This document shows, one piece after another, positions 26,201 through 33,967 of a stretch of DNA of 47,784 nucleotides; the stretch's first letter is position 1, and each line of letters starts with the position of its first letter. The DNA lies in contig WFQU01000114.1 in the NCBI GenBank assembly GCA_015486845.1, positions 1 through 47,784 of the forward strand. Direction: 5' to 3'. This DNA is from Anaerolineae bacterium (GTDB lineage Bacteria; Chloroflexota; Anaerolineae; JAADDB01). Under the pieces are notes generated by a model. It was not told where the DNA came from. It saw nothing but the letters and a program-made list of their open reading frames with translations, and searched no databases. Both the position numbers and the translations under genes were made by a program.

Positions 26201-26902
26201 TCACCGCGCTGGTGGGCTGGCAAATTTGTAGCCCACGCCGCGAGCGGTTAACAAATATTTAGGATGATCCGCATCCACCTCGATTTTGCGCCGCAACCGA
26301 CGCATGTAAACAGCCAGTTGGTTAGAATAACCCTCGTAGTCATAGCCCCACACATTGTTTAGCAATTGATCGTGGCTAAGTACCCTGCCCGCGTTGCGCA
26401 TCAAAGTATAAAGCAAGCGGAATTCGATGGGGGTCAGGTCAATTTGCCTGCCGTCCGGCATGACAACGACGTTGTCCACCGGTTCTAAACGTAAGCCGGC
26501 GACGACCACCCGCCCGGCTTTGTGGGGATCGCTAAACGCTTCGGCACGACGCAATAACGCTTTAACCCGAGCCAAGAGTTCTGTAGGCTCGAATGGCTTG
26601 GGCAGATAATCATCTCCGCCGGCCTCCAAGCCGCTGACCCGATCACCTGTTTCCCCTTTGGCAGAGAGAAAGATAACCGGCACATTGTTAGACTCGCGGA
26701 TCTGCTTGCACACTTCCAGTCCATCGATGTATGGCATCATGACATCCAAAATGACCAAGTCAGGGGCTGTATCTCGAACCATGCGCAGTGCATCGAACCC
26801 ATTGGCAGCCGTAATGACTTCATACCCTTCTTCGTTTAGGAGAAAAGCAATCATTTTGACACTGGGGGGATCATCGTCGACAACCAATACGCGCGCCGGC
26901 AT
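26201..26902 (-). CDS. PhoB/OmpR-type response regulator
   Basis: 233-aa DNA-binding regulator. The receiver domain (1-118) has the acidic pair Asp10/Asp11, phospho-acceptor Asp53 (VILDVMMPY), conserved Ser80 and Lys102 (LPKPFEP). The winged-helix domain (about 130-230) has the expected LTPIEFRLLYTLM and AVYMRRLRRKIE motifs and ends in a typical GVGYKF. The ATG at 26902 lies 12 nt after an AAGGGA; the frame extends further but past the predicted transcript start. It is preceded by an extended -10 promoter and heads the gene run ending in the sensor kinase. Confidence 0.93.
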   Translation of the reverse strand: MPARVLVVDDDPPSVKMIAFLLNEEGYEVITAANGFDALRMVRDTAPDLVILDVMMPYIDGLEVCKQIRESNNVPVIFLSAKGETGDRVSGLEAGGDDYLPKPFEPTELLARVKALLRRAEAFSDPHKAGRVVVAGLRLEPVDNVVVMPDGRQIDLTPIEFRLLYTLMRNAGRVLSHDQLLNNVWGYDYEGYSNQLAVYMRRLRRKIEVDADHPKYLLTARGVGYKFASPPAR

Positions 26903-26956
26903 GCTTTTTTCACATCCCTTCTCTTGAATTTGAGCATTTGTCTTTTGATTCGGCAC

Positions 26957-26965
26957 ATTATACCA
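26957..26965 (-). promoter_or_regulatory. extended -10 promoter of the response-regulator operon
   Basis: Minus strand TGGTATAAT (26965-26957) is a perfect extended -10 (TG-N-TATAAT). The -35 region is weak (TTGCGC, 16-nt spacer). Predicted transcript start is about 26950, giving a leader of about 48 nt. Confidence 0.6.
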
Positions 26966-27182
26966 CGGCTGTAACAACGCGCAAAGTCCTTCCTTTTCAC
27001 AATTTTCCAGCAGACAATGCATGGATGCGGGTCTGCTATTCCCTCTCTCTATTATAAAGCGGGAAAATGAACAACAGATGAATGCCAGGCCGGCCCAGCG
27101 TGACAAAATGCTCAGAAAAGTATCAGGTTGTGATGCAAAGCTGACGCGAAGACCCTGAGGTTTTATAAAGGCGTCTGCACGC

Positions 27183-29939
27183 TCACGGGGCCGGCGGCAA
27201 ATGTAGCGCTTGGCGCTCTTCGATTTGCCATTTATGGTAATCTTCTAACAACATTTCCCGCTTGGGCAATTTAGCCGCTATGCTCGGATCGTAATGCCCG
27301 GCAGCGTTCCAGAAAAGCCATCCGTCGGCGTGTGCGTCTTCTGCGGCCAGCCGTTGCACTTGATATTCTTCGTTGGGGTACCAATAGGCTTGCAGCCAGG
27401 GACGTAGCAACGCGTTGGCAGGCATGCGTTTTTGCCCTTGTAACACAGATTTGTGCACTAATTCGTAAGGATAAAGAGATGGATAATCAAGACCTATAGA
27501 ATGTTTGGCGAACGTTGATGGATAGATCATCGGGCTCACATAATCCACATAGGGAGCGACATCGATCACGCGCTGGCCAATGCCCATATCTTGCTGGGGC
27601 GACACCCAAATAGTTAAACCGAAAAGGTCAGCGGACAGTGCGACGGGGTATGGCGAGAGGCGCTCCCTGGTCGCTTTGACAAATGTGCGCAAAGCAGTTG
27701 TGCGCGTGGTCGCGGAGAAATCTTTGGGCCAGTTTATGACCGTCAAATCACCGTCAGAAGGAAACCGCAAATAGTCCAACTGGATCTCATCCAGTCCCAA
27801 CCTCGCTGCCTCGGTCAATAGATCGAGCATATACGACCGCACCTGCGGCAAAGAGACGTCGCCCCAAGCCAATTTCTCCCGATCTCGCCAAATGGTGCCA
27901 TCCTTTCGCTGAACCGCCCAAGCCGGCTTGGCCTCGGCCAACGGGTTATCCTTGAAGGTTACAAAGCGGCCAATGAGGTAAATGCCCCGGCGGTGTGCTT
28001 CGGCCACCAACCATTTCAACCCTATATGTTGGCCCATTTTGTTATGAACACCCAATGCGGCTGCGTGCGGACTATTCCACGCCAAATAGCCATGATCTCC
28101 TTTAATATCCACGACGATGGTGTTCAAGTGCGGCGAGTGTGTGACCAAATCCAGCAGGGCCAGCACCTGTTTCTGATCATAAAGCAAACCCATAGGCAGA
28201 TAAACGCCATAAGCAGTCCACGGTGCAGCTTTGATCTGCAAACAGGCATCGTAAGGACAGTTTTCTGTTTGTAACTGTGCTGCACCGCCTTGTAGCTCGC
28301 CGTAGCTACGGCGCCTGATTCCTTTCTCCGACCAGGTCCAAGCTGCGGCTAAATAACCGGGCGCGTGCAGTGTCACGGTCACGCCACTGTTCACCCCCGG
28401 CAAGAAAAAGGAACCGTCGTCTGCTGTAGTCGTCGTTATCGTTCCAGCCACAAGCAGCGCCTGGGCCAATGGTTTTCCGGCCGACGAAGTCAGTTTGCCG
28501 CCCAGCCCATGGGGATGCAGTTTCACGATCACCGGCTTGCCTTCACGGTAAGCAAATTGCCGGGCGTGGTACCCCGCTTTAGTCAAAGTAACTTTCCCCT
28601 GCGCTGGCACGCCCAACAGCAGAAAACGGCCGTCGGCAGTGCTGCTGGCGTGTCGCTCTCCGACCGCAACGCGCACGCCGGCCAATGGCTTTCCGTGCGT
28701 ATCGTACACACTGCCCAGCAATCGGTTAGCCGCTAAGCAGAAAGTGCGTCCGCCGGCTAACTGTCCCGTTGTCATTTTCTGGATCCGAAAGCCAGTCGCC
28801 ATTACGAACAATGGGGTCGCAGCCCACGCTGTTTGTACGGCCTGGTGCAATAAAGGGGCCAGATCCGCAGGCGGCGCTGACAATGCCGCTTCCAGGGTCA
28901 TAGTGATGCACGCCAGCGGCGCTGGGGGCGTGATCGTCAAAGTTAGCGGTGCGCCTAGCGAGAGACGCCGCCAGCGCGCCTGGCCCCTGGCCAAAGGGAT
29001 CGTTGCTTCCGCGGTCCGCAATTGGCCGGCCAAAGAAGCGGGCTTGCCCCTGTTGACAAGCGTGCCGCTGATAACCGCCGTGACCGCTGATAGCGTCGCC
29101 GTGTACGTTCTGCTCACGTTGGTCGGCAGCGTCATTTGCCGGCGGTAATAGCCAGGTTTGTGCAAGACAATTTGCAAAGGCAAAGATAAACGACTCAAGA
29201 AAATACGTCCGTTTTCATCGCTTTTGTGTGCTACGCCTGCTGCCGTTTCCATATCCGCGCCGCTCAATGGTTGTCCCATTTCATCCAGCAGTTGTACAGT
29301 CACCTGCCGGGGCGAGAGTGCTACGGTCCAAATTTGATCCGCCGTCGTGGCAGGAAAAACGCGGACGCCGCTGCGATAACCGGGCGCGGCGAATTCGATC
29401 CGTTCACGGGGCAGTAAACGTGATAAAGTGAAAGTTCCATCCGCTCGGCAAGGCAGATGTAGTTCCCCGCGGAAAAGGGTACAGTTAGAAAGCGCCGAAC
29501 CGTTTTCGGCATCCATGACGTACCCACTCAAACGAACGGGAGATAGAGGCAATGTTACTTCCGGTTGCCAGAAGGAATTGCTATTGCCCAAGACAGCCTG
29601 GACGGGATGGTAACCGGGGGCTTTGACGAATAGGACACCCCGAGACCAAAAACGGGTTTGCCAGACGCCTGTGCTTTGTTCTTTAAGCGATTCGCCGTGC
29701 AATACGACCTGTGCCGATGGCACAGATTGACCGGTCTCACGGTCTTCTAAGTAAATGGTGTGCGAAAAAGGCCAGCCGGTGTGCATGGAAAAGAGCGATA
29801 GGGCAAAAAGAATGCCTATCCCGACTATACCGAAGTGCCGCACCTGGATTCGCTTTGTCAAATGATGCCTTTCTTTACGCAAAGCAAGCCAGCAGCCACT
29901 GCTTTGGTCGTGATATGTCATGGGCGTGGGGAAACGCAT
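27183..29939 (-). CDS. carboxypeptidase-regulatory repeats plus DUF4015 glycosidase-like protein
   Basis: 918-aa exported protein. One N-terminal helix (about 37-55) anchors or exports it. Residues about 70-520 contain several carboxypeptidase-regulatory-like beta-sandwiches (SGYVMDAENGSAL, GSVYDTHGKPLAGVRV, GGKLTSSAGKPLAQA). The C-terminal 340 residues match the putative glycoside hydrolase family DUF4015: VVDIKGDHGYLAW, GRFVTFKDNPLAEA, LGLDEIQLDYLRFPSDG, SADLFGLTIW and SPMIYPSTF. The Glu/Asp in DEIQLDYLRFP are candidate catalytic acids by analogy with TIM-barrel glycosidases; the substrate is unknown. The ATG at 29939 is chosen over the ATG at 29948 because a perfect extended -10 overlaps the latter. 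Confidence 0.85.
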   Translation of the reverse strand: MRFPTPMTYHDQSSGCWLALRKERHHLTKRIQVRHFGIVGIGILFALSLFSMHTGWPFSHTIYLEDRETGQSVPSAQVVLHGESLKEQSTGVWQTRFWSRGVLFVKAPGYHPVQAVLGNSNSFWQPEVTLPLSPVRLSGYVMDAENGSALSNCTLFRGELHLPCRADGTFTLSRLLPRERIEFAAPGYRSGVRVFPATTADQIWTVALSPRQVTVQLLDEMGQPLSGADMETAAGVAHKSDENGRIFLSRLSLPLQIVLHKPGYYRRQMTLPTNVSRTYTATLSAVTAVISGTLVNRGKPASLAGQLRTAEATIPLARGQARWRRLSLGAPLTLTITPPAPLACITMTLEAALSAPPADLAPLLHQAVQTAWAATPLFVMATGFRIQKMTTGQLAGGRTFCLAANRLLGSVYDTHGKPLAGVRVAVGERHASSTADGRFLLLGVPAQGKVTLTKAGYHARQFAYREGKPVIVKLHPHGLGGKLTSSAGKPLAQALLVAGTITTTTADDGSFFLPGVNSGVTVTLHAPGYLAAAWTWSEKGIRRRSYGELQGGAAQLQTENCPYDACLQIKAAPWTAYGVYLPMGLLYDQKQVLALLDLVTHSPHLNTIVVDIKGDHGYLAWNSPHAAALGVHNKMGQHIGLKWLVAEAHRRGIYLIGRFVTFKDNPLAEAKPAWAVQRKDGTIWRDREKLAWGDVSLPQVRSYMLDLLTEAARLGLDEIQLDYLRFPSDGDLTVINWPKDFSATTRTTALRTFVKATRERLSPYPVALSADLFGLTIWVSPQQDMGIGQRVIDVAPYVDYVSPMIYPSTFAKHSIGLDYPSLYPYELVHKSVLQGQKRMPANALLRPWLQAYWYPNEEYQVQRLAAEDAHADGWLFWNAAGHYDPSIAAKLPKREMLLEDYHKWQIEERQALHLPPAP

Positions 29940-29946
29940 GATTTTC

Positions 29947-29955
29947 ATTATAACA
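29947..29955 (-). promoter_or_regulatory. extended -10 promoter placed at the DUF4015 start codon
   Basis: Minus strand TGTTATAAT (29955-29947) is a perfect extended -10. The last base is 8 nt before the ATG at 29939, so transcription should start at or one base before the start codon. No SD is present. Confidence 0.6.
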
Positions 29956-30047
29956 CGCGATAGCTGTGGGGTGTAATTTTCTGGCGCCGGGTGTTTGGCT
30001 GCGAGACGCTTTTTGTGCTAAGCTTGTCCTGTTGACAAATGACTAAA

Positions 30048-30360
30048 GCATCGGCACGTGGCTACAGGTGCACCACAGCGGACGAAAACGCCCCCTATCC
30101 TTCAACCTTGGGGGAGCAACACATCCCCAGAATTGGGGGCCGGGGGGCGTTTAGCTTGCAACCTGCGCAGGCAGGTTGCGCAGGTGTAGCAGCGATTTCT
30201 AATCGCCGGACAAGGCAGAGGGTAGCCGAGGGCATTGCCCTCGGCTACCCTCCAGAGAAGTTTATTTTCAAGGGAGTTATCATGAGCCTACGGCGCACCA
30301 CAGCGGATGAAAATTAAGATCAGCGTGCATCAGCGTTAATCTGCGTTCTATTTTCAGAGG
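30048..30360 (+). repeat. mosaic intergenic repeat, copy D
   Basis: Modules: GCACCACAGCGGACGAAAACGCC (about 30068); a CCTTGGGGG/CCCCAGAATTGGGGG block; the CAACCTGC hairpin (about 30150-30180); AGCGATTTCTAATCGCCGG (about 30190); a perfect GGGTAGCCGAGGGCA/TGCCCTCGGCTACCC hairpin (30220-30250); GAAGTTTATTTTCAAGGGAG; then a second ACAGCGGATGAAAA block and a TCAGCGTGCATCAGCGTTAATCTGCG tract ending in CAGAGGAG (30353-30360). The tetranucleotide-palindrome (GTGACT) and CGCCCTACGGCG modules are missing in this copy. Confidence 0.87.
30282..30317 (+). other. SD-preceded 11-codon mini-ORF inside repeat D
   Basis: AAGGGAG lies 6 nt before an ATG that opens MSLRRTTADEN and a TAA stop. A nearly identical start (MGLQRTTADEN) with a GGAGGAG SD occurs in copy H at 47594, and the same ATG is visible in copies A and B before an inserted hairpin. 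Whether it is translated is unknown. Confidence 0.4.
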
Positions 30361-30390
30361 AGATCAACAGTTAAAGCCTTGGATCAAGAT

Positions 30391-31170
30391 ATGATCGATA
30401 TCAATGCACTTACTTTTTCTTATCCGGGCAGTGCGGCTATATTCCGGGATTTTTCCTGGCGTGTGGGCAGCGACGAGATTTGGGCAGTTATCGGGCCTTC
30501 TGGCTGCGGCAAAAGCACCCTGCTCTATCTCATCGCCGGGCTACTGCAGCCACAACAAGGGCGGATTGCCGTAGCCGGAGAAAGCGTGCCCCGCAAAGCA
30601 CATCGCGGCGGTACCGGTCTCATTTTGCAAGATTACGGCCTGCTGCCCTGGGCTACACTGCGCGAAAATGTGGCCTTAGGCTTACGCATCCAAGCCTTTT
30701 ACGGGCAGAGTCGTTGGCAAAACCAGCCGGCGGAAATGGTGCGACAAGTGGGACACTGGCTGCAACGGTTAGGAATTGCCGACGTGAGCGATCGCTATCC
30801 GAACCAGGTCAGCGGGGGACAACGCCAGCGCGCCGCAATTGCCCGCACTTTGGCGCTGCAGCCCGATATTTTGCTCATGGACGAGCCATTCTCCTCTTTG
30901 GATGCTTTGACCCGCGAGAACTTGCAGCAATTGACCCTCTCCTTATGGCAGGAAACGCAACTGACTACCGTATTAGTCACCCACAACATCGAGGAAGCCG
31001 TTTACTTGGGCCGGCGGATTCTAGTTCTTTCGGATGCCACGAATAGCCACCCGGTGATTTTCACCAACGAACGAGGTGGTGACCTATCTTTCCGCGGCAA
31101 CGAACGCTTTTTGGCGCAATGCACGGCGCTGCGAGCGCTGTTACAGGATGGTCGACATGAGACGTCGTGA
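30391..31170 (+). CDS. ABC importer ATP-binding protein (SsuB/TauB-like)
   Basis: 259-aa ATPase of the nitrate/sulfonate/taurine/pyrimidine-precursor importer family. Walker A GPSGCGKST, Q-loop LILQDYGLLPW (LLPW is typical of this family), signature SGGQRQRAAIARTLA, Walker B ILLMDEPFSSLD, and VTHNIEEAVYLG. The ATG at 30391 has GGAT 6 nt upstream; a TTG at 30379 is the alternative. The much stronger SD at 30353-30360 in the repeat is too far for either. The gene overlaps the permease gene by 14 bp. No substrate-binding protein is encoded nearby, so the substrate is undetermined. Confidence 0.9.
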   Translation: MIDINALTFSYPGSAAIFRDFSWRVGSDEIWAVIGPSGCGKSTLLYLIAGLLQPQQGRIAVAGESVPRKAHRGGTGLILQDYGLLPWATLRENVALGLRIQAFYGQSRWQNQPAEMVRQVGHWLQRLGIADVSDRYPNQVSGGQRQRAAIARTLALQPDILLMDEPFSSLDALTRENLQQLTLSLWQETQLTTVLVTHNIEEAVYLGRRILVLSDATNSHPVIFTNERGGDLSFRGNERFLAQCTALRALLQDGRHETS

Positions 31171-31912
31171 CATAATATTGGCAGCACTGCTGTTGCTGCT
31201 CCTGTGGGAAATCGCTTCTTGGCTGCTGCACATGGAAGTGTTGCCAGCGCCGGGAGCGGTGTTGGTCGCTTTTGGCCGGGGGTTAGCCGGCGAATTGGGC
31301 CGGGATTTCTTGGTGAGTTTCGCCCGCGTTGTGGCCAGTATCATCGTCAGCATCACTTTAGCTACGCCGTTGGGGCTGGCATTGGGACAAAGCCGTCGCT
31401 TGGACCGGGTTTTCGCACCGTTCATTTATTTACTCTACCCCATCCCGAAAATCGTTTTCTTGCCCATCATTATCCTTTTCTTGGGCGTGGGCAACGTTTC
31501 TAAAGTTTTCATCATCTCGCTAATTCTCTTTTTCCAGATCTTGGTTGTCGTGCGGGATGCAGCCAGCAACCTGCGGCCAGAGTTGATCGCTTCGGTGCGC
31601 TCGTTAGGCGGTGGCCGGCGGGCGCTTTTCCGCTTTGTCTATTTGCCAGCTTGCTTGCCAGCCGCCTTGACGGCGTTGCGAGTCAGCATCGGCACAGCCG
31701 TGGCGGTACTTTTCTTCGCAGAGTCCTTCGCCACCACATCCGGCTTGGGCTATTACATCATCGTGGAGGCGTGGGGCAGATTGGCTTATACGGAAATGTA
31801 TGCCGGCGTGGTAGCCATGAGCGTGCTAGGATTGCTGCTCTACGTTATTGTGGACTTCTTGGAACGTCGCTTTTGTCCCTGGCTCAGCCAACCAGACCAA
31901 CCAACCTTGTGA
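31157..31912 (+). CDS. ABC importer permease (SsuC/TauC-like)
   Basis: 251-aa membrane protein with about six helices. It has the binding-protein-dependent transport (EAA) loop near residues 150-180 (SLGGGRRALFRFVYLPACLP) and the family motif VLFFAESFATTSGLGYYI. The start is the ATG at 31157, with AGGA 8-9 nt upstream, inside the end of the ATPase gene. It pairs with the upstream ATPase. A solute-binding partner must be encoded elsewhere, or the pair works with an orphan binding protein; this is inference. Confidence 0.9.
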   Translation: MRRRDIILAALLLLLLWEIASWLLHMEVLPAPGAVLVAFGRGLAGELGRDFLVSFARVVASIIVSITLATPLGLALGQSRRLDRVFAPFIYLLYPIPKIVFLPIIILFLGVGNVSKVFIISLILFFQILVVVRDAASNLRPELIASVRSLGGGRRALFRFVYLPACLPAALTALRVSIGTAVAVLFFAESFATTSGLGYYIIVEAWGRLAYTEMYAGVVAMSVLGLLLYVIVDFLERRFCPWLSQPDQPTL

Positions 31913-31994
31913 ACGTAACCGGCGTGTTCTCTTGCGAAGTGCGCAGGAAAAAAGACAAGGTTTGTCATAACCAGCCGGTTGGGCTATTATATTA

Positions 31995-32110
31995 GTCGAG
32001 TGACTATAAGTCACGGCAACGTCTGCAAAATCACCCGGCGGCAATGAGCATTCAACCTGCGCAGGCAGAGCTTGCAACTGTGGCAGCGATTTCTAATCGC
32101 CGGACAAGGC
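31995..32110 (+). repeat. mosaic intergenic repeat, copy E (truncated)
   Basis: A shorter copy: GTGACT-ATA-AGTCAC palindrome with one changed centre base, decayed CTGCAAAATCACCCGGCGG block, CAACCTGCGCAGGCAG arm, and AGCGATTTCTAATCGCCGGACAAGGCA. It lacks the 5' modules and the GGGTAGCC hairpin. The following 31 nt provide the ubiE SD (AGGAGA). Confidence 0.8.
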
Positions 32111-32141
32111 AAATAATAAGCAGTACACGGACAGGAGACAG

Positions 32142-32855
32142 ATGAAAGCGCCGACAAAAGTTTTGCCCAAACGAGAAGAAAAGCGGGACTACGTGCAGAA
32201 CATGTTCAGCGGCATTGCCGGCCGTTACGACTTCATGAATCGGCTGATGACGTTAGGGCAGGATCAACGTTGGCGGCGGCAGGTCGTGCGTCTTAGCAAG
32301 CTGCCGCCGGCGGGCAGCCTATTAGACGTGGCTACCGGGACCGGGGATATCGCTTACCAGGCCTGGCAGCGCCGGCCCCGTGCGCAGGTGGTGGGACTGG
32401 ATTTTGCCGCTGGGATGTTGCGGGTGGCACAAACGAAGTTCGCCGAGACACCCCTCACTTTTGTCAACGGCGATGCGCTGCATTTGCCGTTCCCGGATGA
32501 TAGTTTCGACGCCGCCACCAGCGCATTTATGATGCGCAATGTGGTGGATGTGCGCCGCGCTTTCGCCGAGCAACGCCGGGTGGTACGGCCGGGGGGCAAA
32601 GTGGTCTGCTTAGAAACGACCCGACCGGCCAACATGTTCTTTCGGGCATTCTTTGATTTGTACTTCTTCTATATCGTCCCGGCTCTCGGCGGTTTGTTCA
32701 GCGCTAAATCGGCTTATAACTACCTGCCCAATTCCACCGTGCTATTCCCCCCGCCGGATCAAGTGCGCTACATCATGCTCTCGGCAGGCCTAAAAGATGT
32801 CTTCTACCGCAAACTCATGTTCGGCACAGTGGCTATTCATGTGGGAACGGTTTGA
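32142..32855 (+). CDS. ubiE: demethylmenaquinone / ubiquinone methyltransferase UbiE (MenG)
   Basis: 237-aa SAM-dependent C-methyltransferase. It acts on the last step of menaquinone synthesis in bacteria lacking ubiquinone; the quinone is inferred from the presumed phylum. UbiE signatures are present: the N-terminal IAGRYDFMNRLMTLGQDQRWR, motif I LDVATGTGDIAY, DALHLPFPDDSFD and MRNVVD. The ATG has an AGGAGA 5 nt upstream. It is 33 bp before the ubiX start, in an operon of four genes. A UbiE-UbiX pair fits quinone or prenylated-flavin-dependent chemistry. Confidence 0.93.
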   Translation: MKAPTKVLPKREEKRDYVQNMFSGIAGRYDFMNRLMTLGQDQRWRRQVVRLSKLPPAGSLLDVATGTGDIAYQAWQRRPRAQVVGLDFAAGMLRVAQTKFAETPLTFVNGDALHLPFPDDSFDAATSAFMMRNVVDVRRAFAEQRRVVRPGGKVVCLETTRPANMFFRAFFDLYFFYIVPALGGLFSAKSAYNYLPNSTVLFPPPDQVRYIMLSAGLKDVFYRKLMFGTVAIHVGTV

Positions 32856-32888
32856 CAATGGGCGTGAATGACTTTCGGAGGTGATCTG

Positions 32889-33452
32889 TTGTCTCAAAAA
32901 CTCATCGTCGCTCTGACCGGCGCCAGCGGTCAAACTTACGGCATCCATTTGCTACAAGCAGCCCATTCGTTGGACATTGAAACGCATTTAGTTATCAGTC
33001 GGGCAGCCCAGTTGACCATCACCCAGGAAACAGATTACGCTGGGGGCGAGGTGGAAGCGTTGGCTGACGTGGTGTATCCGCCGGGGAACGTGGGCGCGGC
33101 GATCGCCAGTGGCTCCTTCCCGGTGGCCGGCATGGCTATCGTCCCTTGCAGCATCAAAACGCTTTCCGCGGTGGCGCATTCGTATAGCAGTGATCTCATT
33201 AGCCGGGCGGCGGATGTCCAATTAAAAGAAGGTCGACCGCTGCTTTTGGCCGTGCGAGAGACACCGCTACATTTGGGACATCTGCGACTACTGCTGCAAG
33301 CAGCAGAAGCCGGCGCCATTATCTTCCCGCCTCTGCCCGCTTTTTACCAGCGTCCTCGCAGCATCGACGAAATGGTCGACGCCACGGTGGGACGGATGTT
33401 AGCCCGCCTTGGCTTCGCAAATGCGCTTTACAATAGCTGGCAAGGACTATGA
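32889..33452 (+). CDS. ubiX: flavin prenyltransferase UbiX
   Basis: 187-aa FMN prenyltransferase producing prenyl-FMN, the cofactor of UbiD-type decarboxylases. Signatures: LIVALTGASGQTYGI at the N-terminus, FPVAGMAIVPCSIKTLSAVAHS, RPLLLAVRETPLHLGHL and FPPLPAFYQRP. The start is best read as a TTG at 32889, because GGAGGTGATC, the full complement of the usual 16S 3' end, lies just upstream. The ATG at 32868 is inside or before that SD. The stop overlaps the next ATG (ATGA). No ubiD is in the window. Confidence 0.92.
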   Translation: MSQKLIVALTGASGQTYGIHLLQAAHSLDIETHLVISRAAQLTITQETDYAGGEVEALADVVYPPGNVGAAIASGSFPVAGMAIVPCSIKTLSAVAHSYSSDLISRAADVQLKEGRPLLLAVRETPLHLGHLRLLLQAAEAGAIIFPPLPAFYQRPRSIDEMVDATVGRMLARLGFANALYNSWQGL

Positions 33453-33967
33453 CAGGGAAAGCCATGATCTGGCCGGCAGTGGTTGCCGCGTTCCTGGCCG
33501 CGCACAACACGCTTACTTTGGCCACGGTGGATGAAAACGGCTTACCCGCGGCGGCGGCGCTTTTCTATGCCGAGGATAGTACGTTGAACCTCTACTTCCT
33601 CTCGGAAGCGGGCAGCGGCCATGCCCGGCATATCACCCAGCAGCCATGGGCGGCGGTCACCATCCAGGCCGATGGCCAGCATTGGCAGAATATCCAGGGC
33701 TTGCAACTCTGCGGCGTGGTGACGAAAGTCAGCGGCGCTGAACGTGTGACCGCCATGCGCATTTATGGCCGCAAGCACCCTTTTCTGCAACCACTTTTCC
33801 GGGGGGAAAAAGGGCCGGCCACTTTGCTGGCGGCGCTGCGCACGGCTACATTTTACCGGCTGCGTCCTTGCTGGCTGCGGCTGATCGATAATCGCCGCAC
33901 TTTCGGCTACAAAGAGAGTTGGCAGTTCCCGTGTGAGGAGACACCTTTAGATGACCACGAAGATTAG
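33449..33967 (+). CDS. pyridoxamine 5'-phosphate oxidase-like flavin-binding protein
   Basis: 172-aa split beta-barrel protein of the PNPOx-like/FMN-binding superfamily. The N-terminal half has the typical NTLTLATVDENGLPAAAALFYAED pattern (residues 20-43). The middle (WAAVTIQADGQHW) and ARHITQQP fit the fold. The enzyme activity cannot be called; these proteins bind FMN, F420 or heme and often reduce small substrates. The ATG overlaps the ubiX stop by 4 bp, indicating coupling. It shares 17 bp with the methyltransferase downstream. The neighbour UbiX also handles FMN. Confidence 0.8.
   Translation: MTGKAMIWPAVVAAFLAAHNTLTLATVDENGLPAAAALFYAEDSTLNLYFLSEAGSGHARHITQQPWAAVTIQADGQHWQNIQGLQLCGVVTKVSGAERVTAMRIYGRKHPFLQPLFRGEKGPATLLAALRTATFYRLRPCWLRLIDNRRTFGYKESWQFPCEETPLDDHED

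Noticed and set aside
30039-30317. 92-aa open frame within repeat D
   Set aside because: It lies wholly within palindromic repeat modules with no codon bias; only the short SD-ATG mini-ORF is worth noting.
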